From Bacteroidales bacterium (GTDB lineage Bacteria > Bacteroidota > Bacteroidia > Bacteroidales > VadinHA17), in contig JADKBK010000016.1 of assembly GCA_016715075.1 (NCBI GenBank), forward strand, positions 62,001 through 126,000: 64,000 bases of DNA, in the 5' to 3' direction. Each line of letters starts with the position of its first letter. Positions within the stretch are counted from its first letter, which is position 1. The position numbers and the translations under genes were made by a program. This document shows positions 44,687 to 53,570 of the stretch, in pieces. The notes below the pieces were generated by a model. It made no database searches, was not told the origin of the DNA, and saw only the letters and a program-made list of their open reading frames with translations.

Positions 44687-45659
44687 ATGAAGGATATCTG
44701 GCTCAAAACCGGTTGCTATATAACCGGATATAATTATGGAATAATAAAGAATTCAAGCGAATTAAGCGCAAAGGCTGTCAGGAAATACCTCTCTGCCATA
44801 TTGATTGTGAGCATACTCTGGGGATTTATTGGATTCTGCTTTTCTCAACGCTACCTGCATACCGGTATCACTGGGTCTCTGGCCGCAGCTCTGGTAATGA
44901 TCGTTATAGTGATTCAGATTGAAAGACAGATTATATTATCCATCGGCAGAAACAAGCTCGTACCCGTGTTCAGGGTGATCATAGGTATAGTGATGGCTGT
45001 AATAGGCTCGGTAATCATCGATCAGATCATATTCAGGGAAGATGTAGAGAAAGCGAAAGTAACCAATATCCAGGCTGAAGTGAATAATATCCTGCCTGTC
45101 AAGACCAGGGAGCTTGATCTGCAGATCCGGCAGATAGACTCCGCCATTACAATCAAGGAAGCTGAAAGAGCTGCCATTATTGATGAAATAACTGTAAAAC
45201 CATTTATAAAAAGCACTTCGTCAGAGGTAAAGCATTTCCAGATGCAGCACAATGTCAGCAATGGTCAGGTTGCCGATACAATCGTGAGCAGGACTGACTT
45301 AGCCCTGAATGATATAGCAAATCCCAAAGCAGGATTGCTGCCCGGAATAGCAGATCAGATAAGTCAGCTCAGAAAACAGAAGTCAGAAAAGGAAAACAGC
45401 AAGATAAATATACGACAGGAACTCGGAAACAGAGCTTAGCTCCAAAACAGGTTTCCTCGACGAATTAAAAACTCTCTTTTCAATTCTTTTTTCATCGTGG
45501 ATAGCTATGGTTGTCTGGATAATGTTCTTTTTATTCCTGATGTCAATTGAGGTCTTTGTCCTCGTGAACAAATTCGGTGACGAGAAAAATGATTACGACA
45601 GCATCATTCTCCATCAAAAGGATGTAAGGATAAAAATGCTGAATAAGCTCAGTGAATAG
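44687..45659 (+). CDS. DUF4407 membrane protein, frameshifted near its end
   Basis: The continuous frame runs to 45439 (250 residues). It has two N-terminal membrane helices (about 34-54 and 58-76) and a third near 93-115 (VIIGIVMAVIGSVIIDQIIF), then a helical periplasmic or cytoplasmic arm. It ends unnaturally in ELGNRA. The next frame continues with SSKTGFLDELKTLFSILFSS, then WIAMVVWIMFFLFLMSIEVF and VLVNKFGDEKNDYD, the conserved DUF4407 C-terminus, to a TAG at 45657-45659. Removing one G at 45425-45426 joins them as QELETELSSKTGF. Full length about 323 residues. Function unknown. Confidence 0.8.
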
Positions 45660-45699
45660 GAGGCATAAAGTTAAAAATACTGAAAAGACCGGTAGGTTT

Positions 45700-45828
45700 T
45701 ATTTCCATTTCATCTGGTTGCGCGTTGGCCGGACCTGCTCCGCCGTCTTTGTCGGCTGTAGGTCGACTTCAACAACCGAAGGCTGAAGCGGGAAGGCAAT
45801 TATATATACCGTCTGTTGTGAGTAGGTT
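45700..45828. repeat. cassette-type repeat 2 (partial)
   Basis: GGCTGAAGCGGGAAGGCAAT, then TATATATACCGTCTGTTGTG matches the right ends of repeats 8 and 11 (GCGAAGCGGGAAGC...ATCGTCCGTGTTA). The left end is not recognisable. Confidence 0.55.
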
Positions 45829-46170
45829 TTAATTTAATTTTATGATTTCAAAACAACCAAGTTCATTGTCTGATTCAAATTTCAACAAGTCTGAATAATT
45901 TTCAATCAGAATATCTATTATTGCCTTGGTTTTAAGATTTCCAGTTCGGATCCATATTATTTTTGGAGGAAAACCAAATAAAGTATTAAAAGCATTAAAA
46001 TCTGAATCTTGTGTGACGATTATATAATTATTAGTCTTTGCTTATTCCCATATCTGAAGATCAGTAACATTAATCAATCCTTCCTTTTTAACAGATGTGG
46101 AACCAGCATATTTATCAGGTAATAAAGCAAAAATTCTATGTGAGATATTTTGATCAAACAATAACTTCAT
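45829..46170 (-). pseudogene. DUF5615 PIN-like toxin, broken by an in-frame stop
   Basis: The minus-strand reading MKLLFDQNISHRIFALLPDK, then SVKKEGLINVTDLQIWE, a TAA stop, and in the same frame AKTNNYIIVTQDSDFNAFNT, FGFPPKIIWIRTGNLKTK. DQNIS and TQDSDF carry the conserved acidic residues of the PIN-like fold. The family normally has Tyr or similar at the stop position (IWEYAKTNN), so one base change explains it. The start ATG overlaps the DUF433 stop (ATGA). It would be the toxin of a type II pair; as written it is inactive. Confidence 0.75.
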
Positions 46171-46394
46171 ACAGCAATCTGATATATCTTATTCTCTCTG
46201 TCAGCGGCATAGCTTAAGGCTGCATATATATCATTCTCTCTAAGTTCATCATAATCTGATAAAATATCTTGAATTGTCATTCCAGAGGCTAACCAGCCAA
46301 GAATATCGTTGACGGTTATTCTCATACCCCTGATACAAGGTTTTCCACCTCGTTTACCAGGTTCAATTGATATAATTTTCTTATAGTCAACCAT
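46167..46394 (-). CDS. DUF433 antitoxin
   Basis: 75 residues matching DUF433: ISIEPGKRGGKPCIRGMRIT, VNDILGWLASGMTIQDILSD and YDELRENDIYAALSYAADRE. The helix-turn-helix-like domain is the usual partner of DUF5615 PIN-like toxins, and the pair order (antitoxin first, four-base overlap) is as expected. A TATCTTTG promoter box lies 17 bases upstream. The antitoxin is intact while the toxin frame is broken. Confidence 0.9.
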   Translation of the reverse strand: MVDYKKIISIEPGKRGGKPCIRGMRITVNDILGWLASGMTIQDILSDYDELRENDIYAALSYAADRENKIYQIAV

Positions 46395-46410
46395 CTCAGA
46401 ATAATTTTAT

Positions 46411-46418
46411 CAAAGATA
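46411..46418 (-). promoter_or_regulatory. -7 box for the DUF433/DUF5615 pair
   Basis: Minus-strand TATCTTTG matches TAnnTTTG and lies 17 bases before the start at 46394. It gives the unit its own promoter. Confidence 0.45.
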
Positions 46419-46440
46419 AGATATTTTCGTTTAATGTCCT

Positions 46441-46536
46441 CTTTTACAATTACGCACATCGGGAGTCTCCCGATAAATCGGGACAACTTGTCCCGATCTT
46501 TCGGGAGTCTGACTTTGGCGGTATGCAACGTTAGCC
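46441..46536. repeat. cassette-type repeat 3 (short, attC-sized)
   Basis: About 97 bp, ending in GTTAGCC (46530-46536). Outer parts TTACGCACAT and GTATGCAACGTTA are imperfectly complementary. The centre is a stack of dyads: CCCGATAAATCGGG and GGGACAACTTGTCCC. This is the repeat that most resembles a classical attC in length. Confidence 0.6.
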
Positions 46537-46570
46537 CAATGTTGCGCCAGCGGCAGGGCTAGTGGTTCTT

Positions 46571-47122
46571 TTATCCTGCATTGTCATAAGCACTTTTTAT
46601 CCATTCCAACACTTCATTATCAATGTCTTTGATGTCGGTAATGTTGATTTTATGTGAGCACATTGCGTTTGGCTTTTCTGCTTCCAATTTCCCTTTTGGT
46701 TCTTGTCCTTTCAGGCTAACGCCAATCTCAAAACGTATTTTTGTTGCCGGGTTCAAAATTGCAAATTGTTTCTTTCGCCTTAAACTTACATAAGAATTTT
46801 TAGGTGCAATTTCAATGTCGTTTCCGAAATTCTGAATTTCAGAAATGAGCTTGTCATAAATGGGCTTGAAATTCTCTTTACCTTGAAATTGTTTTGTTAT
46901 CAAGTCGTCTTGATTTTCTGCTGAAAATGCATCCGTTTCGTTTGCTTTGTGTGCAACAAGGTTGGCAAATCCGTAAGTAAATTCGTGTTGCTCTTTCAGA
47001 AACTTAATTATTTCACCGTGTTTCGTAAAGTTTTGTTTCTTCACAATGTCAATCCATTGCTCCAATGTTTTACCTGTATTTTTGTGCAGGTTCTCTATCA
47101 TTGTCTGGGTTGCTCTATCCAT
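46571..47122 (-). CDS. DUF4287 and DUF5655 domain protein
   Basis: 183 residues from Met at 47122 (MDRATQTMIENLHKNTGKTL; the frame extends to 47146 but overlaps the gene above). Residues 1-60 are DUF4287 (QWIDIVKKQNFTKHGEIIKF, FANLVAHKANETDA). The rest is DUF5655 (FKPIYDKLISEIQNFGNDIE, FAILNPATKIRFEIGVSLKG). The combination is common in Bacteroidota and in mobile cassettes; no biochemical function is known. Five bases separate it from the YciI stop. Confidence 0.88.
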   Translation of the reverse strand: MDRATQTMIENLHKNTGKTLEQWIDIVKKQNFTKHGEIIKFLKEQHEFTYGFANLVAHKANETDAFSAENQDDLITKQFQGKENFKPIYDKLISEIQNFGNDIEIAPKNSYVSLRRKKQFAILNPATKIRFEIGVSLKGQEPKGKLEAEKPNAMCSHKINITDIKDIDNEVLEWIKSAYDNAG

Positions 47123-47127
47123 ATTTT

Positions 47128-47610
47128 TTAAGGTTTTGATTTCCAAATTTTGTCAGAAAAAGGTAAATATTCGGGAAGTGCTGCGGAACCATACCATGTA
47201 AATATTTCGTAGTCTAACAGTCCGTTTTTAATGGCAGGGTCGGTTCGTAACAATTCTTCTGCCCCTTTTATTGATTCAATATTATTTAAAATGAACATGC
47301 CTCTGTAATTCTTTCCATTCTTTCCCAAGGGTCCTGCTACGATTAGTTTTCCTTCTTCAACCAGGCGATTAATGTTGTCCAAATGTCCTCTGAAACTTAC
47401 GCTTATTAATTCTTTGTCTGTAGTTGTATTTGCTCCTGTTTTAAGAATTACCAAAAAATAACTTTTCATTCCAAAATCATCTCCGCCTAATTTCTTAGCT
47501 AATGCCTGGTCGTAATTTGGATTAACATCCAAAGTGTCTCTATCCGAATTTGATTGCCCAAAAGTCAAATTTGTAAAAACCAAAAGTATCAAAGTCAAAA
47601 TATATTTCAT
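47128..47610 (-). CDS. YciI-family protein with signal peptide
   Basis: 160 residues. A signal peptide (MKYILTLILLVFTNLTFGQ) precedes a YciI-like ferredoxin fold: FRGHLDNINRLVEEGKLIVA, then GPLGKNGKNYRGMFIL and RTDPAIKNGLLDYEIFTWYG. The conserved His of the HxxH-type active site is in RGHLDN. Export is unusual for YciI but frequent in Bacteroidota. It shares a cassette with the DUF4287/DUF5655 gene. Confidence 0.85.
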   Translation of the reverse strand: MKYILTLILLVFTNLTFGQSNSDRDTLDVNPNYDQALAKKLGGDDFGMKSYFLVILKTGANTTTDKELISVSFRGHLDNINRLVEEGKLIVAGPLGKNGKNYRGMFILNNIESIKGAEELLRTDPAIKNGLLDYEIFTWYGSAALPEYLPFSDKIWKSKP

Positions 47611-47650
47611 TGTTTTTCTATGTTTGTTGCGTTGTCGTACTTAGCATTAC

Positions 47651-47911
47651 CCATAACTGGAGTTTCCCGATAAATCGGGACAACTTGTCCCGATTCAGCG
47701 GGAGATCGTCTGATAACTCATTCAGATTTCCGGATCAGGCTTATATTAAGCCCATTTAAACCACCGTGAATTTTCAACTGGTAATTTGTATTCCGGCAGA
47801 GACTGACTGCCAAAATCCATTATAAAGACCCCGAAGAGGTAAGAAACCTCCGGAATTGATGAAGCAAGTATCCTCGGGATATTGCTTTCCATAGCACCAT
47901 CCGGGTTAGGC
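47651..47911. repeat. cassette-type repeat 4
   Basis: Left CCATAAC (47651-47657), right GTTAGGC (47905-47911). It contains the GGGACAACTTGTCCC dyad and a shortened copy of the transposase-tail sequence present in repeats 5, 6 and 9, with an internal deletion. Confidence 0.7.
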
Positions 47912-47931
47912 AAGGTGATTTTCAGATTCTC

Positions 47932-48300
47932 TCATTTGACCGAGTGAAGTCCTACTTTATTACCTTCGGTGTCTTCAAAATGTGCCATGAATCCGTTTGG
48001 TCCCAGACTAGTCTTAGGTAAAGTAATCTTCCCTCCTGCTTTTTCGACTTTTGAAAGAGGGACACTTAAATCTTCACCTCCATTGAGATAAATTAAGGAT
48101 CCTTTATTCGAAGGTTCATACCCTTGTCCTTCAACAATGCAACCGCCAATTCCATTTTCCATGTCAGCTGGAAAAAAAGCAGTTTTCATTCCCATTGCTT
48201 CCATGGTTTGCATTTCAGAGCCTAGAATTGTCTCGTAGAACTTTTTTGCTTTGTTGAAATTTTTTACAGGAATTTCAAACCAGTTGAGAGCATTTTTCAT
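47932..48300 (-). CDS. VOC-family (glyoxalase-like) protein
   Basis: 122 residues with the paired beta-alpha-beta-beta-beta modules: ALNWFEIPVKNFNKAKKFYE, then TILGSEMQTMEAMGMKTAFF, and the second half SVPLSKVEKAGGKITLPKTS with GFMAHFEDTEGNKVGLHS. Such VOC proteins bind small molecules or metals and include resistance proteins. The stop lies 20 bases after the GTTAGGC of repeat 4. Confidence 0.9.
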   Translation of the reverse strand: MKNALNWFEIPVKNFNKAKKFYETILGSEMQTMEAMGMKTAFFPADMENGIGGCIVEGQGYEPSNKGSLIYLNGGEDLSVPLSKVEKAGGKITLPKTSLGPNGFMAHFEDTEGNKVGLHSVK

Positions 48301-48429
48301 AATGATATATTTTTGTTGTTTGAAAATAAAACACCGGTTTGACCATTTTGTTGGCTAAACTGTAAATCTCCAAGGGAAGATCATCAAATATTAGCATTAA
48401 CAGCAGATTCTGTAAAGTCGGAAGTTGCC

Positions 48430-48966
48430 ATTATGCCTGGGGGGACTCTTCTGATTAATCGGGACAACTTGTCCCGCTTCGGCGGAAGGTCTTCTGATAA
48501 CTCATTCAGATTTCCGGATCAGGCTTATATTAAGCCCATTTAAAGCACCGTGAGTTTTCAATTGGTAATTTGTATTCCGTCGGAAACAGACTACCAAATC
48601 TGATTATATAGAGTCTGTTAAGGTAAAAAATCCCCAAAATTGATGAAGAATGTATCCTCAGATACTCCTTCAGTACATCCCTGGTCAATATATTACCAAT
48701 CCTCCTGAGATTATACACAATGCAAATAAATTTCACCATCCGAATACCGATTACTGATCCCTAACCCTGATCTCTGATCACTGATGCCCGAATACCGAAA
48801 TAAAGTGATTGCGCAGAGAAAACTCATGACTGCCGATCCGCCCGGATGAACTCTGTTCGGCTAGGTAGCTGCCTGAATTTATGGAATTTATAAGAAGAAG
48901 TTTTTAAGATAATTATTTAATTAGAACCTCGGGGCAGAGCTTTTCATAGCACCGTCCATGTTATGA
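48430..48966. repeat. cassette-type repeat 5, with transposase-tail fossil
   Basis: Right heptamer GTTATGA (48960-48966) after CATAGCACCGTCCAT; the left end is degenerate (ATTATGCCTGGGG). Inside, the minus strand reads FICIVYNLRRIGNILTRDVL, the usual last stretch of IS1182-type transposases (48640-48739). No other transposase part or terminal repeats are present. Confidence 0.7.
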
Positions 48967-48973
48967 GCAGGTT

Positions 48974-49420
48974 TTATTTAAAAGCTTTCTCTTTTAGATT
49001 GACTAATAGCTCTTTGGGATTTAAGATTGGAAGAGGAAATTCATTGATTTTTTTACCCATGGTGTTTTTTATCATCATCCCTCTAGTTGTCCCAATTACT
49101 ATACTCAACAGAGAAAGAAGGAACTCATCTTTTACATTGATTTTATCGTTTTCTAAAGTAACAACTTGATCAATATTTTTAACATTGAAAAAAATCTGAT
49201 TTTCATATTTTAAAACTTCCTCATCTTTAAATAGATACTGAATTATAGTGCAAATTGCAAATTCATCAGTGTCATTTAGGATTTGAAAATTGAAACCTAT
49301 CTCGATCTTAATATCTTTTTCAATGACCGCTTTTGAAAGATCATTTACCAGGTCTGTACAAGAGAATGAAATCTCTTTAACTCTGGATAATTTGTACTGA
49401 ACTTCCTTAACTTTAGTCAT
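48974..49420 (-). CDS. SecB-like chaperone candidate (third gene of a TAC-like module)
   Basis: 148 residues. The pattern IKIEIGFNFQILNDTDEFAI, then CTIIQYLFKDEEVLKYENQI, SIVIGTTRGMMIKNTMGKKI and the C-terminal FPLPILNPKELL resembles the beta-sheet plus long helix layout and the hydrophobic PxxNP-type end of SecB-like proteins. Position supports this: it lies four bases behind an HTH antitoxin-like gene that itself follows a toxin-like gene, the order known from mycobacterial toxin-antitoxin-chaperone loci. The assignment is by pattern and context, not by a firm family match. Stop is seven bases from the repeat 5 heptamer. Confidence 0.5.
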   Translation of the reverse strand: MTKVKEVQYKLSRVKEISFSCTDLVNDLSKAVIEKDIKIEIGFNFQILNDTDEFAICTIIQYLFKDEEVLKYENQIFFNVKNIDQVVTLENDKINVKDEFLLSLLSIVIGTTRGMMIKNTMGKKINEFPLPILNPKELLVNLKEKAFK

Positions 49421-49423
49421 GAG

Positions 49424-49836
49424 TTAGGATAGATATGGCGTAAGTTTTTGGAATTTTTCTTTTATTTCAAGATCTTGAATATCACCAACAAGAATGTCCT
49501 GTCCTTGAGTAATATGTGAATAGTTTTTCTCAACAACTAATAACATAAGTTGTTTTTTCTTTGATTTTTCCTTATTAATGACATTAATAATAGGAAATCC
49601 CAAGATATCTTCAATTCTTATAAGAGTCTTAAGGGTAAAATTATGGGTGCCTGACATCCATTTGCTAACTTCTGATTCCTTTATCAAGAAGTATAGCAAG
49701 GTCTTTTGACTGAGATCTTTCATTCTCAGTATTTTCATGGATTCTGTCAACTATATCAAATGATCTAGTTACAAAAATGTCGATTTCCTTCCGGAATCGA
49801 TCTTCTTCTTTCCTCAAATCTAGGGTTCTTTTTCAT
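49424..49836 (-). CDS. XRE-family antitoxin-like regulator, frameshifted
   Basis: The long frame (49424-49750) has ESEVSKWMSGTHNFTLKTLI, then RIEDILGFPIIN, the second half of a Cro/CI helix-turn-helix, plus a 50-residue tail. The first half lies in another frame: LRKEEDRFRKEIDIFVTRSF, then DIVDRIHENTENERSQSKDL and AILLDK. Removing one A from the AAA run near 49690 joins LLDK to ESEVSKW. The start is either the ATG at 49836, which overlaps the upstream gene and needs a second poly-A correction, or TTG at 49817. The C-terminal tail is where a chaperone-addiction segment would lie in a TAC antitoxin. Confidence 0.7.
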
Positions 49837-50308
49837 GATTAGATTTCGAACTCAAGTTTCCCAAGTAATTGTTTTCCTTTATTTGGATTAAACCTTGTCT
49901 TTCTTTGGCAGTTATTAAACAATCAATTGTTTGGAGTTGTTCGACTATACTATTAAGTTCAGGGTCCTTATTATACACTTTTGTTTTCTTTGTTCCACCA
50001 TTTCCTAGGATCAGAATCTCATCTGATATCCTAATTACATATAACCTTAAATTACTATTTTCTATTGGGAGTGCGAATACCCTATCCTTAAACTTTCCTT
50101 CAATTCTGAAATACCTTTCTAATGCCCCTCTCTTACCTATATTGTCAAGCCATTTGATTATTGTACTAATGTCAAGGTCAAACTCGCAGCCTTGCGGAAA
50201 TTTATCAAGAAACTTTTCAATTTCTGAAATTTCGTTTTTGAACCGAATAGTATAGATATTAACATTGGTATGTTCTTCAAAAAGTTCTATTTCTAGTCTT
50301 TTCTTCAC
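49820..50308 (-). CDS. putative toxin-like protein (first gene of a TAC-like module)
   Basis: 162 residues, soluble. The middle has LERYFRIEGKFKDRVFALPI, then NLRLYVIRISDEILILGNGG and TKKTKVYNKDPELNSIVEQL. A basic 'EGK...VxALPxxxxxLRLYxIR' stretch in front of a conserved GNGG turn is a pattern often found directly upstream of XRE antitoxin genes in Bacteroidota and recalls HigB/RelE-like toxins. The stop overlaps the HTH gene start. A TATATTTG promoter box lies 42 bases upstream. The toxin role is inferred from context. Confidence 0.6.
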   Translation of the reverse strand: MKKRLEIELFEEHTNVNIYTIRFKNEISEIEKFLDKFPQGCEFDLDISTIIKWLDNIGKRGALERYFRIEGKFKDRVFALPIENSNLRLYVIRISDEILILGNGGTKKTKVYNKDPELNSIVEQLQTIDCLITAKERQGLIQIKENNYLGNLSSKSNHEKEP

Positions 50309-50350
50309 TTATAAGTTAAGTTACAAATTTAAAAACTTCCACCGAATCTC

Positions 50351-50358
50351 CAAATATA
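50351..50358 (-). promoter_or_regulatory. -7 box for the TAC-like module
   Basis: Minus-strand TATATTTG matches TAnnTTTG, about 42 bases before the start at 50308. The rest of 50309-50642 is AT-rich with nothing else recognised. Confidence 0.45.
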
Positions 50359-50642
50359 AAACGAACATAATGAAGATAAAAAGACAGATCGTTCATTCTA
50401 TTTAATAATTTTCAACATGTTAAGGTCTATTACTTTTTTAAAACATTTATGAAAATGTAGTTGTAAATTTGTATAAAAATGTATAGGCCCATCAGGAATT
50501 TTAATTTCAATACGATCTTTTTATGACTAATTTACATCAAGAGACAATTTTTTGCAATCCTTGTCGATATTCGAGTAGATTTATGTCTAGATAAGATGAT
50601 TAAGAAGTATTATGCTCGAAATTTAGACTCAATGCAACTTGC

Positions 50643-51110
50643 TCATAACGGTAGTCTCCCGATAAATCGGAACAGGTAATCTAATAACTCATTCTGATTT
50701 CCGGATCAGATTTATTTTAAGCCAATCTAAGCCCTCGTGAGTTTTCAAAGGGTAATTTGTATTCTCTCCGAAGCAGCCTGCCAAAACTCATTATACATTG
50801 TCCGCAGAGGTCAAAAATCCCCGGAATTGACGAAATGAGTATCCTCAGATACTCCTTCAGCAATTCACTGGTTAAAATATCACCAATTCTCCTGAGGTTA
50901 TATCCAACACTCATAAAACTCACCATCAGATTACTGAATTCAGATCCTGATCCTGATCACTTACTCACCGATAACCGAATACCTTGTGATAGAGCGGCAG
51001 CGAATACTAATGAATGCCGATCCGCCCGGATGAACTCCGTTCGGACGGGTAGCAGCCTGATTTTATAGAATTTATATGAAGAAGTTTTTAAGATTAATAT
51101 TTAATTGTAC
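50643..51110. repeat. cassette-type repeat 6, with transposase-tail fossil
   Basis: Left end TCATAAC (50643-50649), then GGTAGTCTCCCGATAAATCG. The minus strand again reads FMSVGYNLRRIGDILTSELL (about 50830-50926). The right heptamer is not preserved: the 3' end of the next gene runs into the repeat. Confidence 0.65.
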
Positions 51111-51773
51111 TGAACCTTGGGGCATTGCTTTTTTGGAGTGTCGGAAGATTCTGTGGTATCTTTCTCGTCTGAAGTTCTCTAATTATAGTCTCTATTTGTT
51201 GTTGGGTCGGTCCATCATCATGTTTGGCTTGATATATACTCAATAAACCTAGAATCAATGAGGTTAGAATTGCAATCCAAGAAACCCAAAGAAATTGAGT
51301 GTGCTTTTTGTCCTCTTTTGTTCTATATCCTGCTTTTTTGAACATTTTTAGCAGATAGGATGGGAAGATTGTTAAATCGCAATAATTGAATATGTATTGC
51401 TCTATAGATTTATCTGATTCCCAGTTAGTATAACTGCTCTGATTTTGATCATATTTAATAAAATTTGCCTGAGTCACAAATTTGCCTTGAATCGTTCTTC
51501 CATGGGCAAAATTTCCAGTCATAATGAAACCTTCATTTTCAAGATACGTTAGAAATTTAATTATGTAGATGATCATTTCTGTTTGACTGATTGCATTATC
51601 TGTAATGGTCTTTGCACTTGTGGTACTTTGAAGGATTAAAGTGACTCTTTCTAAGTCTCGATTAATGTCAAGGACGAGTTCTGGGATATGATCGGTAAAA
51701 GTGTACTTATATGGGTTTCTCCGGAACAGATTCTGTCTAATATTCGTTTCTCAAGATCTGATATTGCTCTCAT
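51094..51773 (-). CDS. single-pass membrane protein, frameshifted, partner of the endonuclease-like gene
   Basis: The continuous frame (51094-51576, 160 residues) has one membrane helix at about 96-116 (FLWVSWIAILTSLILGLLS). Upstream the same frame continues without Met: RRNPYKYTFTDHIPELVLDI, then NRDLERVTLILQSTTSAKTI and DNAISQTEM. Adding one A to the run at 51747-51749 (TTT on the plus strand) joins this to an ATG at 51773 (MRAISDLEKTNIRQNLF). Full length about 226 residues. No family recognised. It lies 21 bases behind the endonuclease-like gene, so the two probably act together. Confidence 0.65.
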
Positions 51774-51794
51774 TCTTTAAAAATTTGGATAATC

Positions 51795-52214
51795 TTAATT
51801 GCTATTTGGAATATGATATAATTGAATAGCTAATTTTACCTCTCGGTTTTTATCTTCATTTATGTGAAAATTGAAATTAAACCAATTTTCATCTGGTCTA
51901 TTAATAAATCGTAAGTAGTTTGGGTGTACCTTTGTAACGGAGTCGACTTTATCAAGAATAGCTGTGAAATCTTTCTGTTTTACGAAAACAATTACTGATG
52001 CCTTAGTATCTCGCCAAGTTAAATATTTTAAGAGCTGGTCTATTGTGCCAAGGTAATTCTTCTCTCCGCTCCAAAACTTACATTCCGCTATAAAGATTAC
52101 AGAACTATCATACCTTAATTGAATATCAGTCTTCCCAGCTTTATTAAATGTTTCACCTGTAGCACTCCCAAACTCAAAATTGGGGTCTAATGTCATTAGT
52201 ATGTGATCTCGCAA
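51795..52214 (-). pseudogene. endonuclease-like protein, C-terminal PD-(D/E)xK part
   Basis: 139 residues containing FGSATGETFNKAGKTDIQLR, then SSVIFIAECKFWSGEKNYLG and IDQLLKYLTWRDTKASVIVF. The D...ECK arrangement is the restriction-endonuclease-like catalytic core. Upstream codons in other frames read KNFERMPSVYK and SEEDLRDHILMTLDPN, so the piece is the end of a protein of about 410 residues. At least four one-base deletions in A-runs between 52200 and 52400 separate it from the middle part. Confidence 0.7.
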
Positions 52215-52372
52215 ATCCTCTTCACTTTTTCCTTATAAACACTAGGCATCCGTTCAAAGTTTTTCCAACATCATTAATAAGTTTTAGAATAGTATGGTAG
52301 TTTTTGTCATCTAGTGTAGGTTCTGGACTATACCTTTTTCATGGACAACTGGTTTAACTATTACTTTTTCTC

Positions 52373-52714
52373 TCATCTGCGGTTTCGAACTGCAAATGTA
52401 GATGATACATTTTCTTTCTTTCTCAATGGAACTCCAAGAGAAGATAGAAGATTGCTTTTTGAAAGAAGCTTATCCTTTCTTTGCGAAAAGTATGAAGAAA
52501 TGTGCCCAATTAATATCTTATTATAGTTCTCTATATCTTTTATTAGAATAGGATAAAGTTTATGAAGTCCATTTACTTCAATTTGATATAAACGTTTAAT
52601 TTCTTCCGCACTATTTGAGAATTTAATAAACTCAGTAACAATTGTTTGAACCTGAATTTCAAAATGAGCATTACACCCAATTAGGAATGCAGAAGAAGGG
52701 GAGTAATTAAGCAA
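52373..52714 (-). pseudogene. endonuclease-like protein, middle part
   Basis: 113 residues, mostly helical: AHFEIQVQTIVTEFIKFSNS, KRLYQIEVNGLHKLYPILIK and YNKILIGHISSYFSQRKDKL. It is preceded in the same frame by PAEYFPITYNVYQGKTYKQE, which shows that the Met at 52714 is internal. The frame is lost at AVRNRR; adding one A to AAA there gives RKPQMREKVIVKPV. No family recognised for this region. Confidence 0.6.
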
Positions 52715-52749
52715 ATTGATATCACCAGAACATGGAATAAAAAATTGAA

Positions 52750-53037
52750 TTACTTCCTGCTTATAAGTTTTGCCCTGATAAACATTATATGTGATTGGGA
52801 AGTATTCAGCCGGAATGTCTGCTTCATAGCTATCAGCAAATACTTGATCAAAAGAATAGTTGGTTGGTCTAATCTATGCTTGCTTTCTAAATGTTGAAAA
52901 TATTCAGCTTCGTTAACATTTAAAATGTAATCTTCACTTTCTCTTTCTATTGCAGATTTAATGCTAATATATTCACTCTGAAAAATTGTATCAATATTGC
53001 CTTGGCAAAAGACAAATGAAGTTCTTCTTCTATACAT
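52750..53037 (-). pseudogene. endonuclease-like protein, N-terminal part
   Basis: The gene starts at 53037 (MYRRRTSFVFCQGNIDTIFQ) and reads EYISIKSAIERESEDYILNV, then EYFQHLESKHRLDQP before leaving frame near 52860. Adding one A (CCAAACTAT) gives RLDQPNYSFDQVFADSYEAD, which runs into the middle part. The residues after PTIL in this frame are not natural. The three pieces are one gene, 51795-53037. Confidence 0.6.
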
Positions 53038-53227
53038 AACAAGTAGGTTTAAAGATTCATAAAATTTTTAGAGTATTTAATCGTTCAAGTTGCGTCCAAA
53101 TCAAGTTTTCTGAAAATCATCTAAATGTTATATTATTTGTTATTTACTAATTGCAATCCAGCTTTTTTTTTTTCTTTCATTCAATAATTTACGAATCTAT
53201 CCGTCAATAATCTTGGGGCCAATGGTA

Positions 53228-53560
53228 GCTAACGGGATTCTGACTAATCACCTATTTTAGATACTTTTATATTTGGATACCTGTACACGAAAAATTTCAA
53301 ATAATCGATTCTAAGAGACTTCATTTTAGTTTTTAGACAGTCTGATGGCCCGGCGGTTTATTAGGTGCTGTCGGAGCCTGCCCAGAGTTCCAGCGAAGGG
53401 TCGCGGTGGAGTGAATTCAATAAACGGAATAAATTTATCTCTTTTAGACTTTGAGGGCTGACTCTGAAGTAGTCCGAGCTGCCGACATCGTCAGATGAAG
53501 CCAAAGGCGAAGTCTGACTGTGCCAGATGAAGCCAAATAATTAAATCGTCCGTGTTAGCA
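53228..53560. repeat. cassette-type repeat 7
   Basis: Left GCTAACGGGATTCTGACTAA, right CGTCCGTGTTAGCA (GTTAGCA 53554-53560). The first 120 bases (53229-53350) are nearly identical to repeat 13 (62757-62880), with about four mismatches. Confidence 0.8.
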
Positions 53561-53570
53561 CAAGTATGTT

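Noticed and set aside
48530..48739. A 69-codon minus-strand gene, with similar ones at 50717-50926 and 55450-55713
   Set aside because: They are the same transposase-tail fossil repeated within noncoding cassette repeats and have no start region or ribosome site of their own.
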